Made by a program: the position numbers and the translations under genes. This document shows, piece by piece, positions 46,980 to 57,163 of a stretch of DNA of 64,000 nt; the stretch's first letter is position 1, and each line of letters starts with the position of its first letter. The stretch spans positions 1 to 64,000 of the forward strand of contig JADBYQ010000094.1 of the NCBI GenBank assembly GCA_020402945.1, given 5' to 3'. The stretch is from Cytophagales bacterium. GTDB taxonomy: Bacteria > Bacteroidota > Bacteroidia > Cytophagales > Cyclobacteriaceae. The notes under the pieces were generated by a model. The model saw only the letters and a list, made by a program, of their open reading frames with translations. It was not told where the DNA came from and made no database searches.

Positions 46980-48704
46980 ATGCTAAGCGAACAAGAAATC
47001 ATCCGTAGGCAAAGTATGGACGAGTTGAACAAACTCGGAATCAATCCCTATCCCGCTGAGTTGTTTGAGGTGAACGTTACGTCACAGGAGATTCATGACA
47101 ACTATCCGGAAAGGGAATACAAGAGTGTTTCTATTGCAGGTCGGATAATGACACGCAGAGTAATGGGCAATGCCTCATTTGCAGAATTACAAGATGAAGC
47201 GGGTCGTATTCAGATCTATTTCAGGCGAGACGATATTTGCCCGACAGACGACAAAACACTTTACAATATCGTTTTCAAAAAGTTGCTTGACATTGGCGAT
47301 ATTATCGGTGTCAATGGATTTGTGTTTACAACTCAAACGGGAGAAGTCTCTATTCACGTTACAGATTTCAAGGTGCTGGCAAAGGCATTGCGCCCGTTAC
47401 CCATTGTGAAAGAAACGCAAGACGATCAAGGGAACACCGTTTTACACGATGCTTTTACAGATCCTGAACAGAGATATCGTATGCGCTACGTTGACTTGAC
47501 TGTCAACCCTAAAGTTCGGGATGCGTTTGTGAAGCGTACTAAATTGGTCAACTCCATGCGTACCTACCTAACCGGAAAAGGATACCTGGAAGTCGAGACA
47601 CCGATCCTTCAACCACTGTATGGAGGAGCAGCCGCGAAGCCTTTTAAAACGCATCACAATTCGCTGGATATGACATTATACCTGCGTATAGCCAATGAAT
47701 TATATTTAAAACGATTGATAGTTGGCGGCTTCAATGGTGTGTATGAATTCTCAAAAGATTTCCGAAATGAAGGCATGTCGCGCTTCCATAATCCAGAATT
47801 TACGCAAGTTGAACTATATGTTGCGTACAAAGACTATTATTGGATGATGGATTTGGTAGAAGAGATGATCGAAAAAGCCGCGATTGATCTTCACGGAACT
47901 ACCGAGGTTAAAGTAGGGGAGAACACGATCAACTTTAAAAGACCCTGGAAACGATTCACCATGTATGAGGCAATCCATCATTTTACAGGCGTTGATATTT
48001 CAGAAATGGATGAATCTGCTCTGCGCGAAACATGCAAGCAACTGCTGGTTCCTGCCGATGCCACGATGGGGAAAGGGAAACTAATCGATCAGATTTTTGG
48101 AGAGAAATGTGAGCATCAATTGATCCAACCTACTTTTATAACTGACTATCCATTGGAGATGTCACCACTGGCAAAGAAGCATCGTAGCAAACCCGGGCTA
48201 GTCGAACGTTTTGAAGCCATTTGTAATCGAAAGGAGATCTGCAATTCGTTTTCTGAATTAAATGACCCTATTGATCAGCGCGCCCGATTTGAAGAGCAAT
48301 TGGAGCTAGGTAAGCGGGGCGATGAAGAAGCGATGACACTCGATGAAGATTTTTTGCGTGCGCTGGAATATGGAATGCCACCTACTGCAGGGTTGGGCAT
48401 TGGTATCGATCGCCTTGCAATGGTGATGACTAATTCATCTTCTATTCAGGATGTGATTTTCTTCCCTCAGATGAAGCCGGAAAAAAATCTAACCGTAGAT
48501 CCTCAAACTGAATTTGAGCAAGCTGGCATTCGTGCTGAATTAATTCCGATCTTAGTTAAGTTGGGCGTTCAGTCGATGGTCCAATTGAAAGAGATGAAGC
48601 CTACAAAACTTTTTAATGACATCCCAGGGATGCGGAAAAAGTTAAAACTGGAAACGGTGCAAAACCCCACATTGCAAGAAATTGAAGGTTGGCAGAACGC
48701 CTAG
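46980..48704 (+). CDS. lysS: Lysyl-tRNA synthetase, class II
   Basis: 574 residues. The N-terminal OB domain ([31 protein letters not shown]) is followed by the class II core: motif 2 [26 protein letters not shown] and motif 3 [17 protein letters not shown]-terminal extension of ~70 residues ([28 protein letters not shown]) follows the core. The stop shares CTAG with the stop of the convergent lptD gene. Confidence 0.97.
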   Translation: MLSEQEIIRRQSMDELNKLGINPYPAELFEVNVTSQEIHDNYPEREYKSVSIAGRIMTRRVMGNASFAELQDEAGRIQIYFRRDDICPTDDKTLYNIVFKKLLDIGDIIGVNGFVFTTQTGEVSIHVTDFKVLAKALRPLPIVKETQDDQGNTVLHDAFTDPEQRYRMRYVDLTVNPKVRDAFVKRTKLVNSMRTYLTGKGYLEVETPILQPLYGGAAAKPFKTHHNSLDMTLYLRIANELYLKRLIVGGFNGVYEFSKDFRNEGMSRFHNPEFTQVELYVAYKDYYWMMDLVEEMIEKAAIDLHGTTEVKVGENTINFKRPWKRFTMYEAIHHFTGVDISEMDESALRETCKQLLVPADATMGKGKLIDQIFGEKCEHQLIQPTFITDYPLEMSPLAKKHRSKPGLVERFEAICNRKEICNSFSELNDPIDQRARFEEQLELGKRGDEEAMTLDEDFLRALEYGMPPTAGLGIGIDRLAMVMTNSSSIQDVIFFPQMKPEKNLTVDPQTEFEQAGIRAELIPILVKLGVQSMVQLKEMKPTKLFNDIPGMRKKLKLETVQNPTLQEIEGWQNA

Positions 48705-51484
48705 CGAACATCAAAGAATGATCTCGTCCGATTAAGTTTTAGATCGCGTAGTAAGGCCGATTTAACACCGATGTTAAACATGTAGTTTTGGAAAGGGCCA
48801 AAAGGAACCCAGCTAAGAGAAAGCTGCCAGCAATGTATATCTCGATTGATCGAAAAACTCGTTTGAGTGATTTCGCTTCTTACAAAATCGTAGCCCGAAT
48901 TGAATACTACTTTCCACTTTTCCGTCATGGAAATATCGCCTGAAAAATTCAAAGCCTGCGTAATTTGCGCGGGTTGATTCGCGCTTCGTGAATAATTAAT
49001 GTTATAGTTCAATCGTAGATTCCAGGGAATCTTAAAGTCAATATAGGTGTTTGCGTTCTGTAGTAAGAAGGCTTTATCAGCTTCAGAAGCATTTGATTTG
49101 GCAATTTGATCGCGCGACTGAGTGTCGCTCTTCTGGCCCTTTGGATTAAGATTGGTGCTAAATGCTAATCCCGCAGAAGTAATTCGCCCAAGGCCTTGCC
49201 CCACATTCCATGCATATCGATCTAATCTTCGCTCTATAATAGACGTTCCTTCTGCTGGAATCGTCAGATCATTTCTGCTCTTTTCGTATTGATAAGGATC
49301 CAACGATCCGTTTATGTTAATATTAACTTTGTTGTTTAAGATATTCGTGTTGGCGCTGATGGAAATCGTAGCGAGCTTAAATGAATCGGCTGCGAAATTG
49401 TAGCCTGTACCAATAGATAAATTATTAAAAATCGGAATCTTTTTATCGACTGTATCCTTTTTTCCCCTCACTTTCATTTCGATGGTGTTTCCCAAGCCGA
49501 AGCTAAGTGAGTTGCTTATGCCTTGTCTAGATGAGCCATACACAAATCCTTCGTGCCTTGATTTTCTTACTTCATATTCTCTTCCTTTCGCATCTTTTAG
49601 CTTTACGGCCTGATAGTAACCATAGCTGGGATCTCCAAAGTCCGGTGTGTAGTTATAGGAGATATTGGGTGTGATCACATGCCGAATCCCCCTGATACTA
49701 CTCGTTGGATTCTCTGCCAAATAAGTTCCAAAAATTCGAGTGGTAACAGAGACTCCCATCGAAAAATTATTGATGCGATTGAATACATTGGCTGTGTCTT
49801 TGACCACCGCTGTTTTTCCGGTTGCATCCGCCCCCCAATTAAGTTGTCTGAAGTACCATGTTTCATCGATCGATATATTCGGGCTAACCGCAAAAAATTT
49901 CATCACCTTCACGGTGGTTGAGATCGGGATGTTGTGTTTGATACCACTCTTCGCGTTTTTGAAAAGGGTGGGTAGGTTTTGGAAATCAAAACTCGCAATG
50001 CTGTCTTTCGTGGAATTTCCTATCCGGCCTAAGTTATTTGTGATTTGATTTGTTCCGGCCAGGCTATATCGAATATTAAAATTGTCAGCGGCCTCACCCA
50101 GCTTTTTGTTTTTTAATGGATATAAGTTGTTGACATTAAATGTGATGTCAGGCATCGGCAAATCGACCTGGCCGGTTGCCAAATCCTGGCTGTGCCTTAA
50201 GTTAATTCCCGCTGAGAACGGGGTGCCGGGAAAAATTTTTGACAAAGAGATATTGGAGGTAAGTTTTCTGGAGATGTTATCCGGACGTTGTTGGTTGGGA
50301 TTCACATTAACGCCCAAAAAATTGTTAGTAGTAAACGAAGACGTGGCAGCATTAACAGAAGCAGAAAAACGAGTATTCCCCTTTGATTTTGGCGAATGAC
50401 TCCAAGTTAACTGGAAATCGCGGAGGCGGCTTTGGTCCTCGAATTTATCGGAAACCTGGTTACTGGTATAGGAAAAGTTAAAAGAGCCGTTGTATTTATA
50501 CCGATTGTTATAGACCGTGTTTATCTTCAACGCATTAGATCCTTTTGTATAGAGATCTGCAAGCAAGGTAATTTTCAAGTAGTCACTAATATCAAAAAAG
50601 TACCCTCCATTGCGTAGGAAAAAGCCCCTTCGTTGCTCTTCCCCATACTCTGGCACGATGATGCCTGAGGCGCTTTTTCGGGGTGAAGGAAACATACCAT
50701 ACGCAAAGCCCAGTGGAGTTGGTACATGATTAAATTCCATGTAGAAAGGACCGGTAATTGTTTTGTCGCCCGGCACTGCTTTTGCTTTTTTGGAAACGAT
50801 TCGAAAATGAGGATCTTTTAAATCGCAAGTAGTGTAGGTGTTTCCAATAGTGAATAATTCATTTTTTGAATTTTTATAAACTACATCCCCAGCTACAAAG
50901 CCATCGCCTTGTTTGGTGACGACTTCCGAGATTTTGGCTTTTCTGTTTTTAAAATTATAGACCATGTCCTTGGTCTCGTATGAGTCGTTGCCATCCTTGA
51001 AAATCGGAAAACCAACCAGCCTTCCCAAAGAGTCTGGTTTGCCGTTGGCTGTAATCTCGGAGGTTTCGTAATTAATGGTAATCAACTCGGCATCTAACTC
51101 AATAGTGCCGTATTTCACTTTTGCATCGCCATAGAGCTTTACGATTTTATTGTCTAGACTGAAATTGATTGAATCGGTGGCGGAATAAAAAATGGTGGTT
51201 TCGATATCTCCTTTTTTTGCATTTTTAACAGAGTCCTGCCGCGCTTTTACCTTCAATGAATCTTGGCTGACGACTGAAGTATCTTGTGGGTTGCTATTTA
51301 ATCGTCTAGTCCCAAGCGTGTCAGTCTTTATCGGAAGAAGGCCTGGTTGTTTAACGGAACGCTCAACTTGGCCAAACACTGGATATCCAATCATCAGTGC
51401 AAAAGTGAATAAAGTTATGATGGAGGAAGGTTTCCTTCCTTTGAAATTGATTTTCAGTAGTTTACGGTTTAATGAAAAATTCAC
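48701..51484 (-). CDS. lptD: LptD-like lipopolysaccharide assembly outer-membrane protein
   Basis: 927 residues from a GTG at 51484, which gives [20 protein letters not shown] and a signal peptide ending in YPVFGQ; the track start at 51664 runs through the divergent amidase gene. An OstA-like jellyroll domain ([41 protein letters not shown]) precedes the large beta-barrel. LptD inserts LPS into the outer leaflet. LptE is not seen nearby. The size is normal for Bacteroidota homologues. Confidence 0.85.
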   Translation of the reverse strand: MNFSLNRKLLKINFKGRKPSSIITLFTFALMIGYPVFGQVERSVKQPGLLPIKTDTLGTRRLNSNPQDTSVVSQDSLKVKARQDSVKNAKKGDIETTIFYSATDSINFSLDNKIVKLYGDAKVKYGTIELDAELITINYETSEITANGKPDSLGRLVGFPIFKDGNDSYETKDMVYNFKNRKAKISEVVTKQGDGFVAGDVVYKNSKNELFTIGNTYTTCDLKDPHFRIVSKKAKAVPGDKTITGPFYMEFNHVPTPLGFAYGMFPSPRKSASGIIVPEYGEEQRRGFFLRNGGYFFDISDYLKITLLADLYTKGSNALKINTVYNNRYKYNGSFNFSYTSNQVSDKFEDQSRLRDFQLTWSHSPKSKGNTRFSASVNAATSSFTTNNFLGVNVNPNQQRPDNISRKLTSNISLSKIFPGTPFSAGINLRHSQDLATGQVDLPMPDITFNVNNLYPLKNKKLGEAADNFNIRYSLAGTNQITNNLGRIGNSTKDSIASFDFQNLPTLFKNAKSGIKHNIPISTTVKVMKFFAVSPNISIDETWYFRQLNWGADATGKTAVVKDTANVFNRINNFSMGVSVTTRIFGTYLAENPTSSIRGIRHVITPNISYNYTPDFGDPSYGYYQAVKLKDAKGREYEVRKSRHEGFVYGSSRQGISNSLSFGLGNTIEMKVRGKKDTVDKKIPIFNNLSIGTGYNFAADSFKLATISISANTNILNNKVNININGSLDPYQYEKSRNDLTIPAEGTSIIERRLDRYAWNVGQGLGRITSAGLAFSTNLNPKGQKSDTQSRDQIAKSNASEADKAFLLQNANTYIDFKIPWNLRLNYNINYSRSANQPAQITQALNFSGDISMTEKWKVVFNSGYDFVRSEITQTSFSINRDIHCWQLSLSWVPFGPFQNYMFNIGVKSALLRDLKLNRTRSFFDVR

Positions 51485-51493
51485 AACTTTACA

Positions 51494-51501
51494 CAAACTT
51501 A
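51494..51501 (-). promoter_or_regulatory. -7 promoter element of lptD
   Basis: Read on the minus strand, TAAGTTTG matches TAnnTTTG, with CTG in place of TTG 19 bases upstream. It lies nine bases before the lptD GTG in the 46-base divergent gap. Confidence 0.45.
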
Positions 51502-51530
51502 TTGCAATTAATCCAGACCACAGTAGTACC

Positions 51531-52313
51531 GTGTCCAATATCCAATTTAAGCTTTTGATCTTAGCAATAACCTTGCTAAACTCTTCGGCTACATTTCGTC
51601 CAACCGGTTTCAAATTGGAAACCATTGTTATTGACCCCGGCCATGGTGGTAAAGACCCCGGCACTCACGGCAATAAGACTAAGGAAAAGGATATTGCTCT
51701 TAAAATTTCGCTAAAGTTGGGCAGCCATATTGAGAAGAACATCCCGGGGGTAAAGGTCATCTATACTCGCAAAAGTGATGAATATGTTTCGCTCGATGAG
51801 CGTGCCGAGATTGCGAATCGAAATAAGGCACAGCTTTTTATATGCATTCATGCCAACTCTTTGCCGGGTGCACCTGCCTTTGGTACGGAAACGTTCGTAA
51901 TGGGACTACACAAAGACAAGGGAAATTTTGAAGTAGCGAAACGCGAGAACGAAGTAATTTTGATGGATGAAAACTATAAAGAACGCTACGAAGGGTTTGA
52001 TCCAAAGAGCCCAGAGTCTTACATTTTGTTTACCTTGAGTCAAAGTGCGTACCATGAGAGTAGTCTGAGATTTGCACAGAAGGTCGAGTCGCAATTTAAG
52101 ACCAAAGCGGGCAGGTATAGTAGGGGAGTAAAGCAGGCGGGCTTTTTAGTGTTGTGGCGCACCTCTATGCCAAGCGTGTTGGTAGAGTGTGGGTTTTTGT
52201 CGAACGGTAAAGAAGAAGGTTTCTTGGCTTCAGAAGAAGGGCAGGACTTGATCGCGTCTGGAATTTATAGAGCCTTTAAAGAGTATAAAACTGAAATTGA
52301 ATCTATAAACTGA
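51531..52313 (+). CDS. N-acetylmuramoyl-L-alanine amidase (AmiC-type, Amidase_3)
   Basis: 260 residues from a GTG at 51531, chosen because it gives a proper signal sequence (SNIQFKLLILAITLLNSSATF). The Amidase_3 domain begins LETIVIDPGHGGKDPGTHG with the zinc His, then the Glu in TKEKDIALKISLKL, and FICIHANSLPGA with another His. The second catalytic Glu is in PSVLVECGFLSN. The enzyme cleaves the lactyl-Ala bond of peptidoglycan during cell separation. It is followed without gap by the mlaD-like gene. Confidence 0.93.
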   Translation: MSNIQFKLLILAITLLNSSATFRPTGFKLETIVIDPGHGGKDPGTHGNKTKEKDIALKISLKLGSHIEKNIPGVKVIYTRKSDEYVSLDERAEIANRNKAQLFICIHANSLPGAPAFGTETFVMGLHKDKGNFEVAKRENEVILMDENYKERYEGFDPKSPESYILFTLSQSAYHESSLRFAQKVESQFKTKAGRYSRGVKQAGFLVLWRTSMPSVLVECGFLSNGKEEGFLASEEGQDLIASGIYRAFKEYKTEIESIN

Positions 52314-53311
52314 TGTTGTTTAAGACAAGAGAATTCAAGGTTGGCCTGTTTGTAGCTATGGCCATTGTAATGCTGTATTTTGGATTTAATTATCTGAAAG
52401 GCATAGATTTTTTTACGAGTGTAAAAAGGTACTATGTGGTCTACGACAACATCAACCAATTAGCCATCTCTAATCCCGTTTTGGTTAATGGCTATCCTGT
52501 GGGCCGCGTGAGCCGTATTGGAATTCTGCAAAATAAAAACAATCGCGTGTTGGTAGAATTGGAAATTGATGCCACGATTGTTTTGAATGATGGAACTAAG
52601 GCAATTCTTACCAGTGAGTTATTGGGGGGTAAATCTGTCTTACTCACATTTGGCCAGTCTTCTAAGGAATTAAAGAATGGAGATACGCTACGCGCTGAAG
52701 TTGCAAAGGGGATGTTTGATGTGTTTTCAGAAACGGCTTCGCCCGTAGCAACAGATTTGCAAACCACACTTCGGAAATTCAATACTATTATTGACAACCT
52801 GACAAAAAATTCTCAGCAATTGGAAGTTATCTTTTCAAAGCTTGAAAAGACCCCGGATTTGCTTAATACAACGCTCATCACTGCCAATGGCAGAATTGAA
52901 GTTGTGTCTGGAACCCTTAAATCCGTTGGTGAAAATTTTAATACCACGCTGAATGAATTAAAGCCAACTCTCCAGAATTTCAAAACCCTTTCGGATTCAC
53001 TTAAGATGCTGAAGCTGAATCACACGTTGAGCAAAACACAGCAGGCCATTTCAAACCTGAATGTGACCTTGGGCAAGTTGAACAAAGGTGACAACACAAT
53101 GAGTAAGCTATTGACCGAGGATACACTTTATGTTAACCTGAACAGACTAATCAAGAGTTTGGATAGTTTGGCGAATCATTTAAATGATAATCCGAAGCAC
53201 TTTCTTTCTCCGTTGGGGAAAAGCAAAAAGAAAATTGACCGCGATAGACGCAGAGCCGAAGAAGAGAAGAAGAAAAAGGCTGGGTCAATCACACCTGTAA
53301 CGAAGCCATAA
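52313..53311 (+). CDS. MlaD-family lipid-transport protein (MCE domain)
   Basis: 332 residues. An N-terminal membrane anchor (KVGLFVAMAIVMLYFGFNYLKG) is followed by the MCE domain (YYVVYDNINQLAISNPVLVNGYPVGRVSRIG). A long helical region comes next, and a Lys/Arg-rich tail ends the protein. MlaD subunits tether the Mla phospholipid ABC system. The ATG overlaps the amidase stop by one base. The permease and ATPase are not adjacent. Confidence 0.88.
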   Translation: MLFKTREFKVGLFVAMAIVMLYFGFNYLKGIDFFTSVKRYYVVYDNINQLAISNPVLVNGYPVGRVSRIGILQNKNNRVLVELEIDATIVLNDGTKAILTSELLGGKSVLLTFGQSSKELKNGDTLRAEVAKGMFDVFSETASPVATDLQTTLRKFNTIIDNLTKNSQQLEVIFSKLEKTPDLLNTTLITANGRIEVVSGTLKSVGENFNTTLNELKPTLQNFKTLSDSLKMLKLNHTLSKTQQAISNLNVTLGKLNKGDNTMSKLLTEDTLYVNLNRLIKSLDSLANHLNDNPKHFLSPLGKSKKKIDRDRRRAEEEKKKKAGSITPVTKP

Positions 53312-53324
53312 GCTTTACGACCGA

Positions 53325-54950
53325 ATGGATTTAGAATTTAACAAGAATGAAGATCAACTGAAACAACTTTGTTTTCAGTTGAAGTCGAAGGCGCAAAAAA
53401 CAATGTTGGGTGGTGGTGAGAAAAAGATTGAAGACCAGCACCAGAAAGGAAAGTTAACGGCCCGCGAGCGAATTGACTATCTCATCGATAAAAATTCACC
53501 CTTTTTAGAGATTGGTCTTTTTGTAGGAGACGGCATGTACAAAGAGCAAGGCGGTTGCCCTTCTGGTGGAGTGGTAACGGGCATTGGTTATGTAAAAAGC
53601 AGACAGTGTGTAATTGTCGCCAACGATGCAACCGTAAAAGCAGGCGCCTGGTTTCCGATTACCGCCAAGAAAAATCTTCGCGCACAAGAAATTGCGATGG
53701 AGAATCACTTGCCAATTATTTATCTTGTTGATAGCGCTGGCGTTTTTCTCCCTATGCAAGATGAGATTTTTCCAGACAAAGAGCATTTCGGTCGTCAGTT
53801 TAGAAACAATGCGAAGATGTCCTCCATGGGCATCATACAAATTGCTGCCATCATGGGTAGCTGTGTGGCTGGTGGCGCTTATCTGCCTATTATGTCAGAC
53901 GAGGCAATGATTGTGGATAAAACCGGGTCAATTTTTTTGGCTGGATCCTATTTGGTTAAAGCAGCTATAGGCGAAGATATTGACAATGAAACATTAGGAG
54001 GTGCCACTACTCATTGCGAAATTTCCGGTGTAACAGACAATAAATTTCCGTCTGATCAGGCTTGCTTAGATCATATTCGTGGGCTGTTCGATAAAATAGG
54101 AGCCAAAGAGAAAGCTGGATTTGACAGAGTCGAAAAAAAATCACCAAAGTTAAAACCGGAAGAAATCTTTGGGCTAATACCCAGCGACCGCACAAAGCCC
54201 TATGATATGGGTGAGATCATCAAGAGGTTGGTTGATGATTCGGAGTTTGATGAATACAAAGCACTGTATGGAAAGACCATCCTGTGCGGCTTTGCGCGAA
54301 TTGAAGGATGGGCGGTGGGTATCGTTGCCAATCAACGCAAGACGGTAAAAAATAAAAAAGGTGAAATGCAGATGGGTGGCGTCATCTACTCAGATTCTGC
54401 AGACAAGGCGGCACGGTTCATTATGAATTGCAACCAGCGAAAAATACCACTTCTATTTTTGCAAGACGTTAGTGGGTTTATGGTCGGCAGCAAGGCTGAG
54501 CATGGCGGCATTATTAAAGATGGCGCAAAGATGGTGAATGCGATGGCCAACTCTACGGTGCCCAAGTTTACCATTATCATTGGTAATTCGTATGGAGCCG
54601 GCAATTATGCGATGTGTGGTAAAGCCTACGATCCCCGCCTTATCTATGCTTGGCCGACAGCTCAAATCGCAGTTATGAGTGGCGCTTCTGCAGCAAAGAC
54701 ATTGTTGCAGATTCGGGTGAGTACGTTGAAGGCACAAGGAAAAACTATCTCAAAAGTAGAAGAAGATTTGTTGTTGAAGGAGATTACGGATAAGTACAAC
54801 GAGCAGTTGAGTCCGTATTATGCTGCTTCGCGATTGTGGGTAGACGGTGTAATTGATCCCATGGAAACACGAAAAGTCATTTCAATGGGAATTGAAGCAG
54901 CGAATCACGCACGGATTGAAAAATTTAACGTGGGAGTTATTCAAACATAG
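53325..54950 (+). CDS. Acyl-CoA carboxylase beta subunit, methylcrotonyl-type
   Basis: 541 residues. It matches the methylcrotonyl-CoA carboxylase-type carboxyltransferase: GGGEKKIEDQHQKGKLTARERIDYLID, CPSGGVVTGIGYV, AAIMGSCVAGGAYLPIMSDE and GNSYGAGNYAMCGKAYDPRLIYAWPTAQIAVM. This suggests leucine degradation. It is paralogous to the protein at 36,638. No alpha subunit is nearby. It follows the MlaD gene after 13 bases. Confidence 0.9.
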   Translation: MDLEFNKNEDQLKQLCFQLKSKAQKTMLGGGEKKIEDQHQKGKLTARERIDYLIDKNSPFLEIGLFVGDGMYKEQGGCPSGGVVTGIGYVKSRQCVIVANDATVKAGAWFPITAKKNLRAQEIAMENHLPIIYLVDSAGVFLPMQDEIFPDKEHFGRQFRNNAKMSSMGIIQIAAIMGSCVAGGAYLPIMSDEAMIVDKTGSIFLAGSYLVKAAIGEDIDNETLGGATTHCEISGVTDNKFPSDQACLDHIRGLFDKIGAKEKAGFDRVEKKSPKLKPEEIFGLIPSDRTKPYDMGEIIKRLVDDSEFDEYKALYGKTILCGFARIEGWAVGIVANQRKTVKNKKGEMQMGGVIYSDSADKAARFIMNCNQRKIPLLFLQDVSGFMVGSKAEHGGIIKDGAKMVNAMANSTVPKFTIIIGNSYGAGNYAMCGKAYDPRLIYAWPTAQIAVMSGASAAKTLLQIRVSTLKAQGKTISKVEEDLLLKEITDKYNEQLSPYYAASRLWVDGVIDPMETRKVISMGIEAANHARIEKFNVGVIQT

Positions 54951-54959
54951 ATGATGAGC

Positions 54960-54997
54960 TGATTCGTTTATTCGGCAATTAGGAAATTAACGAATCA
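54960..54997 (+). repeat. Inverted repeat after the carboxylase gene
   Basis: TGATTCGTT (54960-54968) pairs with AACGAATCA (54989-54997) across a 20-base loop. It may act as a weak terminator or be a short genomic repeat. Confidence 0.3.
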
Positions 54998-55018
54998 TCG
55001 AATTGACAAATTATGTAA

Positions 55019-55870
55019 ATGCAAGAGAGCGAATTAAAGGCTTTGGTTTCGTTGTTGGACGATGAGGATAAACAAGTCAGTTCTCACGTAGAAGAGAAAA
55101 TTCTTTCGATTGGAAAGGAGGCTATTCCCTTTTTAGAACATGAGTGGGAAAGCAATCTGAACCCTGCCGTTCAAGCCCGCATCGAAGAACTGATACACAT
55201 CCTTCAATACGAGTTACTCAAAGAAAGACTGAAGAACTGGTATGCCGGTGAAGAGCACGATTTATTGACGGGTATGTGGATTTTGGCCACCTACCAATAT
55301 CCGGAAATCGAACTAGAAAAACTGCGACAGGATTTAGAACAAATCTATTATGAGACATGGCTTGAGTTTCGTCCGGATTTGTATCCCTACGATCAAGTAA
55401 AGGTGATCAACAGTGTCTTATTCAATAAATTAAAATTCGGAGCGAACACTAAAAATTTTCATTCTCCAGGCAACTCGATGATTAATGTGGTGCTGGAGTC
55501 TCATAAAGGAAACCCAATTACCCTTTGTGTGATCTATATGCTGGTAGCGCAAAAGTTAAAACTGCCTGTCAGTGGCGTGAACCTGCCTAATTTGTTCATC
55601 CTCACTTACAAAGATGACAATCACCAATTCTATATTAATGCATTCAATCGGGGACTGATTTTTTCAAAGCAAGACATCGAGAACTACATCAACGAGTTAC
55701 ATTTGGTTCCCCAGACGTCATTCTACGAACCTTGTAATAGCATCGATATCGTGAGAAGGGTTCTTCGCAATCTGGTAATGTCGTTTGAGAAAATGGGCGA
55801 ACATGCAAAAGCGGAAGAAGTGAAGCTGCTTCTGATCGAAATTTCTGATGGTGGTGACTTAGGCGTCTAA
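55019..55870 (+). CDS. SirB1-like transglutaminase-fold protein
   Basis: 283 residues. An N-terminal helical part (ALVSLLDDEDKQVSSHVEEKILSIGKEAIPFLEHEW) is HEAT-like. The core has LKFGANTKNFHSPGNSMINVVLESHKGNPITLCVIYMLVAQKL, where 'KGNPI(S/T)L..IY' is the SirB1/transglutaminase signature. The cysteine of the Cys-His-Asp triad (TLCVIY) is shifted from its usual position, so enzymatic activity is uncertain. Function unknown. Confidence 0.8.
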   Translation: MQESELKALVSLLDDEDKQVSSHVEEKILSIGKEAIPFLEHEWESNLNPAVQARIEELIHILQYELLKERLKNWYAGEEHDLLTGMWILATYQYPEIELEKLRQDLEQIYYETWLEFRPDLYPYDQVKVINSVLFNKLKFGANTKNFHSPGNSMINVVLESHKGNPITLCVIYMLVAQKLKLPVSGVNLPNLFILTYKDDNHQFYINAFNRGLIFSKQDIENYINELHLVPQTSFYEPCNSIDIVRRVLRNLVMSFEKMGEHAKAEEVKLLLIEISDGGDLGV

Positions 55871-55883
55871 TTAGAAGTCAACT

Positions 55884-56441
55884 TTATCTTCTGATTGTGC
55901 AGCCAATGACTCGATTGTTTTCAATTTCAATTTTCTGGCCGGTCAGCACCTTATCAATGGCGTTTTTTAAATAATTTTCTTTGGTGTCTTCTGCTACCTG
56001 TGGATTGTCATCAATCGCACCGCTGTAAATTACCTTGAACTGATTGCCTTCTGGCTTTAACAAATAAACTTCTGGTGATTTGCGCGCTCCAAACAAGTCC
56101 ATCGCGACCTGCTCTTTGTCTTCCAGGTAAGGCACACGCAGTTCGGTATAATGGATTGCCATTTTTTCGGGGGTTTCTTGTGGATCGTTGGCGGAATTGA
56201 TCAGGAGGAATTGGACTTTTCCGCTATACGATTCAATAAGGGTCTTTACTCGCGTTTTGTAATAGCTGTCGAAAGGACATTCGTTGGTAGTGAACAAAAC
56301 CACAATCGCTTTTAGATTTTTAAATTCGCTCAGCGCAACGGGTGTTTTTTTATTCACATCGTTAAGCGTAAAATCGGGTACGTTCAACTGCGCGCTGGCA
56401 GCAGCGGGAAGTAATAGTAAAAGGCAAAACAGGCTTTTCAT
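55884..56441 (-). CDS. Secreted thioredoxin-fold protein (peroxiredoxin/redoxin-like) with one active-site Cys
   Basis: 185 residues from the methionine that starts a signal peptide (MKSLFCLLLLLPAAASAQ). The thioredoxin fold is shown by VPDFTLNDVNKKTPVALSEFKNLKAIVVLFTTNECPFDSYYKTRV. The active site reads ECPFDSYY: only the first Cys of a CxxC remains, so a thiol peroxidase-like or non-redox role is possible. The protein is expected in the periplasm. It ends convergently with the SirB1-like gene, 13 bases apart. Confidence 0.8.
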   Translation of the reverse strand: MKSLFCLLLLLPAAASAQLNVPDFTLNDVNKKTPVALSEFKNLKAIVVLFTTNECPFDSYYKTRVKTLIESYSGKVQFLLINSANDPQETPEKMAIHYTELRVPYLEDKEQVAMDLFGARKSPEVYLLKPEGNQFKVIYSGAIDDNPQVAEDTKENYLKNAIDKVLTGQKIEIENNRVIGCTIRR

Positions 56442-56442
56442 G

Positions 56443-57069
56443 CTAATGGGGGTTGGTATAGACCACGACAAATTCAGGCTCGATTTCATAACACAAAGCT
56501 ACATTTAGTTTTACTTCCTGCATATTAATCATTCCTTTCAAATCGCCCTTCTCCTCAAGAATAAACGGCTCGACCAGAAGTTGACTTGCAAAATGGAGGC
56601 CCCGTTTTCCATACACTTTGTATAAGGCTTCTTTGGCACACCAGTAGACGCAGTGTTTTCGAATATCAGATCCCGCATTGTCCAACTCCTCCAATGAAAG
56701 TACGCGTGGAGCAATTCGTAAAAGTTTCTCGGTGGGTTGTTCAATATCAATGCCTACAGATTTATACCTATCCAGCTGTACTGCCACATAGGGATAGGCA
56801 TGTGAAAGCGATATGTGATGGGTTAGTTCCCGAAGGAATGGTTTCCCAAATTCATCTTTATGAATGCCAGAATAGGGAAGATCGTTTTGCTCCAAAAGTG
56901 TACGAACTAATACGCGGCTAGCCAACCACTCCAGTCTTTTTGTTAAGTGGATGATTCCCTCAGGAGCTTCTTCGAAAGCAGTAAAAGCGAGTTCTTCTGC
57001 CGATTCTTCCACCTTCCAGATACCCCATGCGCTTTCTGTTCCTGTGTTTTTTAGCTTGTAAAGAGGCAT
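56443..57069 (-). CDS. 4'-phosphopantetheinyl transferase (Sfp type)
   Basis: 208 residues. The metal-binding and catalytic motifs are SVGIDIEQP and WCAKEALYKVYGKRG. It transfers the phosphopantetheine arm of CoA to carrier proteins such as ACP. No carrier-protein or synthase gene is close. Its stop is one base before the redoxin start, so the genes probably form a pair. Confidence 0.9.
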   Translation of the reverse strand: MPLYKLKNTGTESAWGIWKVEESAEELAFTAFEEAPEGIIHLTKRLEWLASRVLVRTLLEQNDLPYSGIHKDEFGKPFLRELTHHISLSHAYPYVAVQLDRYKSVGIDIEQPTEKLLRIAPRVLSLEELDNAGSDIRKHCVYWCAKEALYKVYGKRGLHFASQLLVEPFILEEKGDLKGMINMQEVKLNVALCYEIEPEFVVVYTNPH

Positions 57070-57097
57070 TGGATGAAGTTACGTTGAGGATACAATT

Positions 57098-57128
57098 TTG
57101 GCAAAAATATCGCAATAGACTAATCTTG
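57098..57128 (+). promoter_or_regulatory. Promoter of the WD40-CapA gene pair
   Basis: TTG at 57098-57100, a 20-base spacer and TAATCTTG at 57121-57128 match the consensus with one substitution. The box is 35 bases before the WD40 ATG. Confidence 0.5.
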
Positions 57129-57163
57129 CATTTCATTTGTGCCCATGGCACTTGAATACAAGA

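Noticed and set aside
51485-51664. The long upstream extension of the LptD ORF
   Set aside because: It overlaps the amidase coding region on the other strand and would bury the signal peptide.
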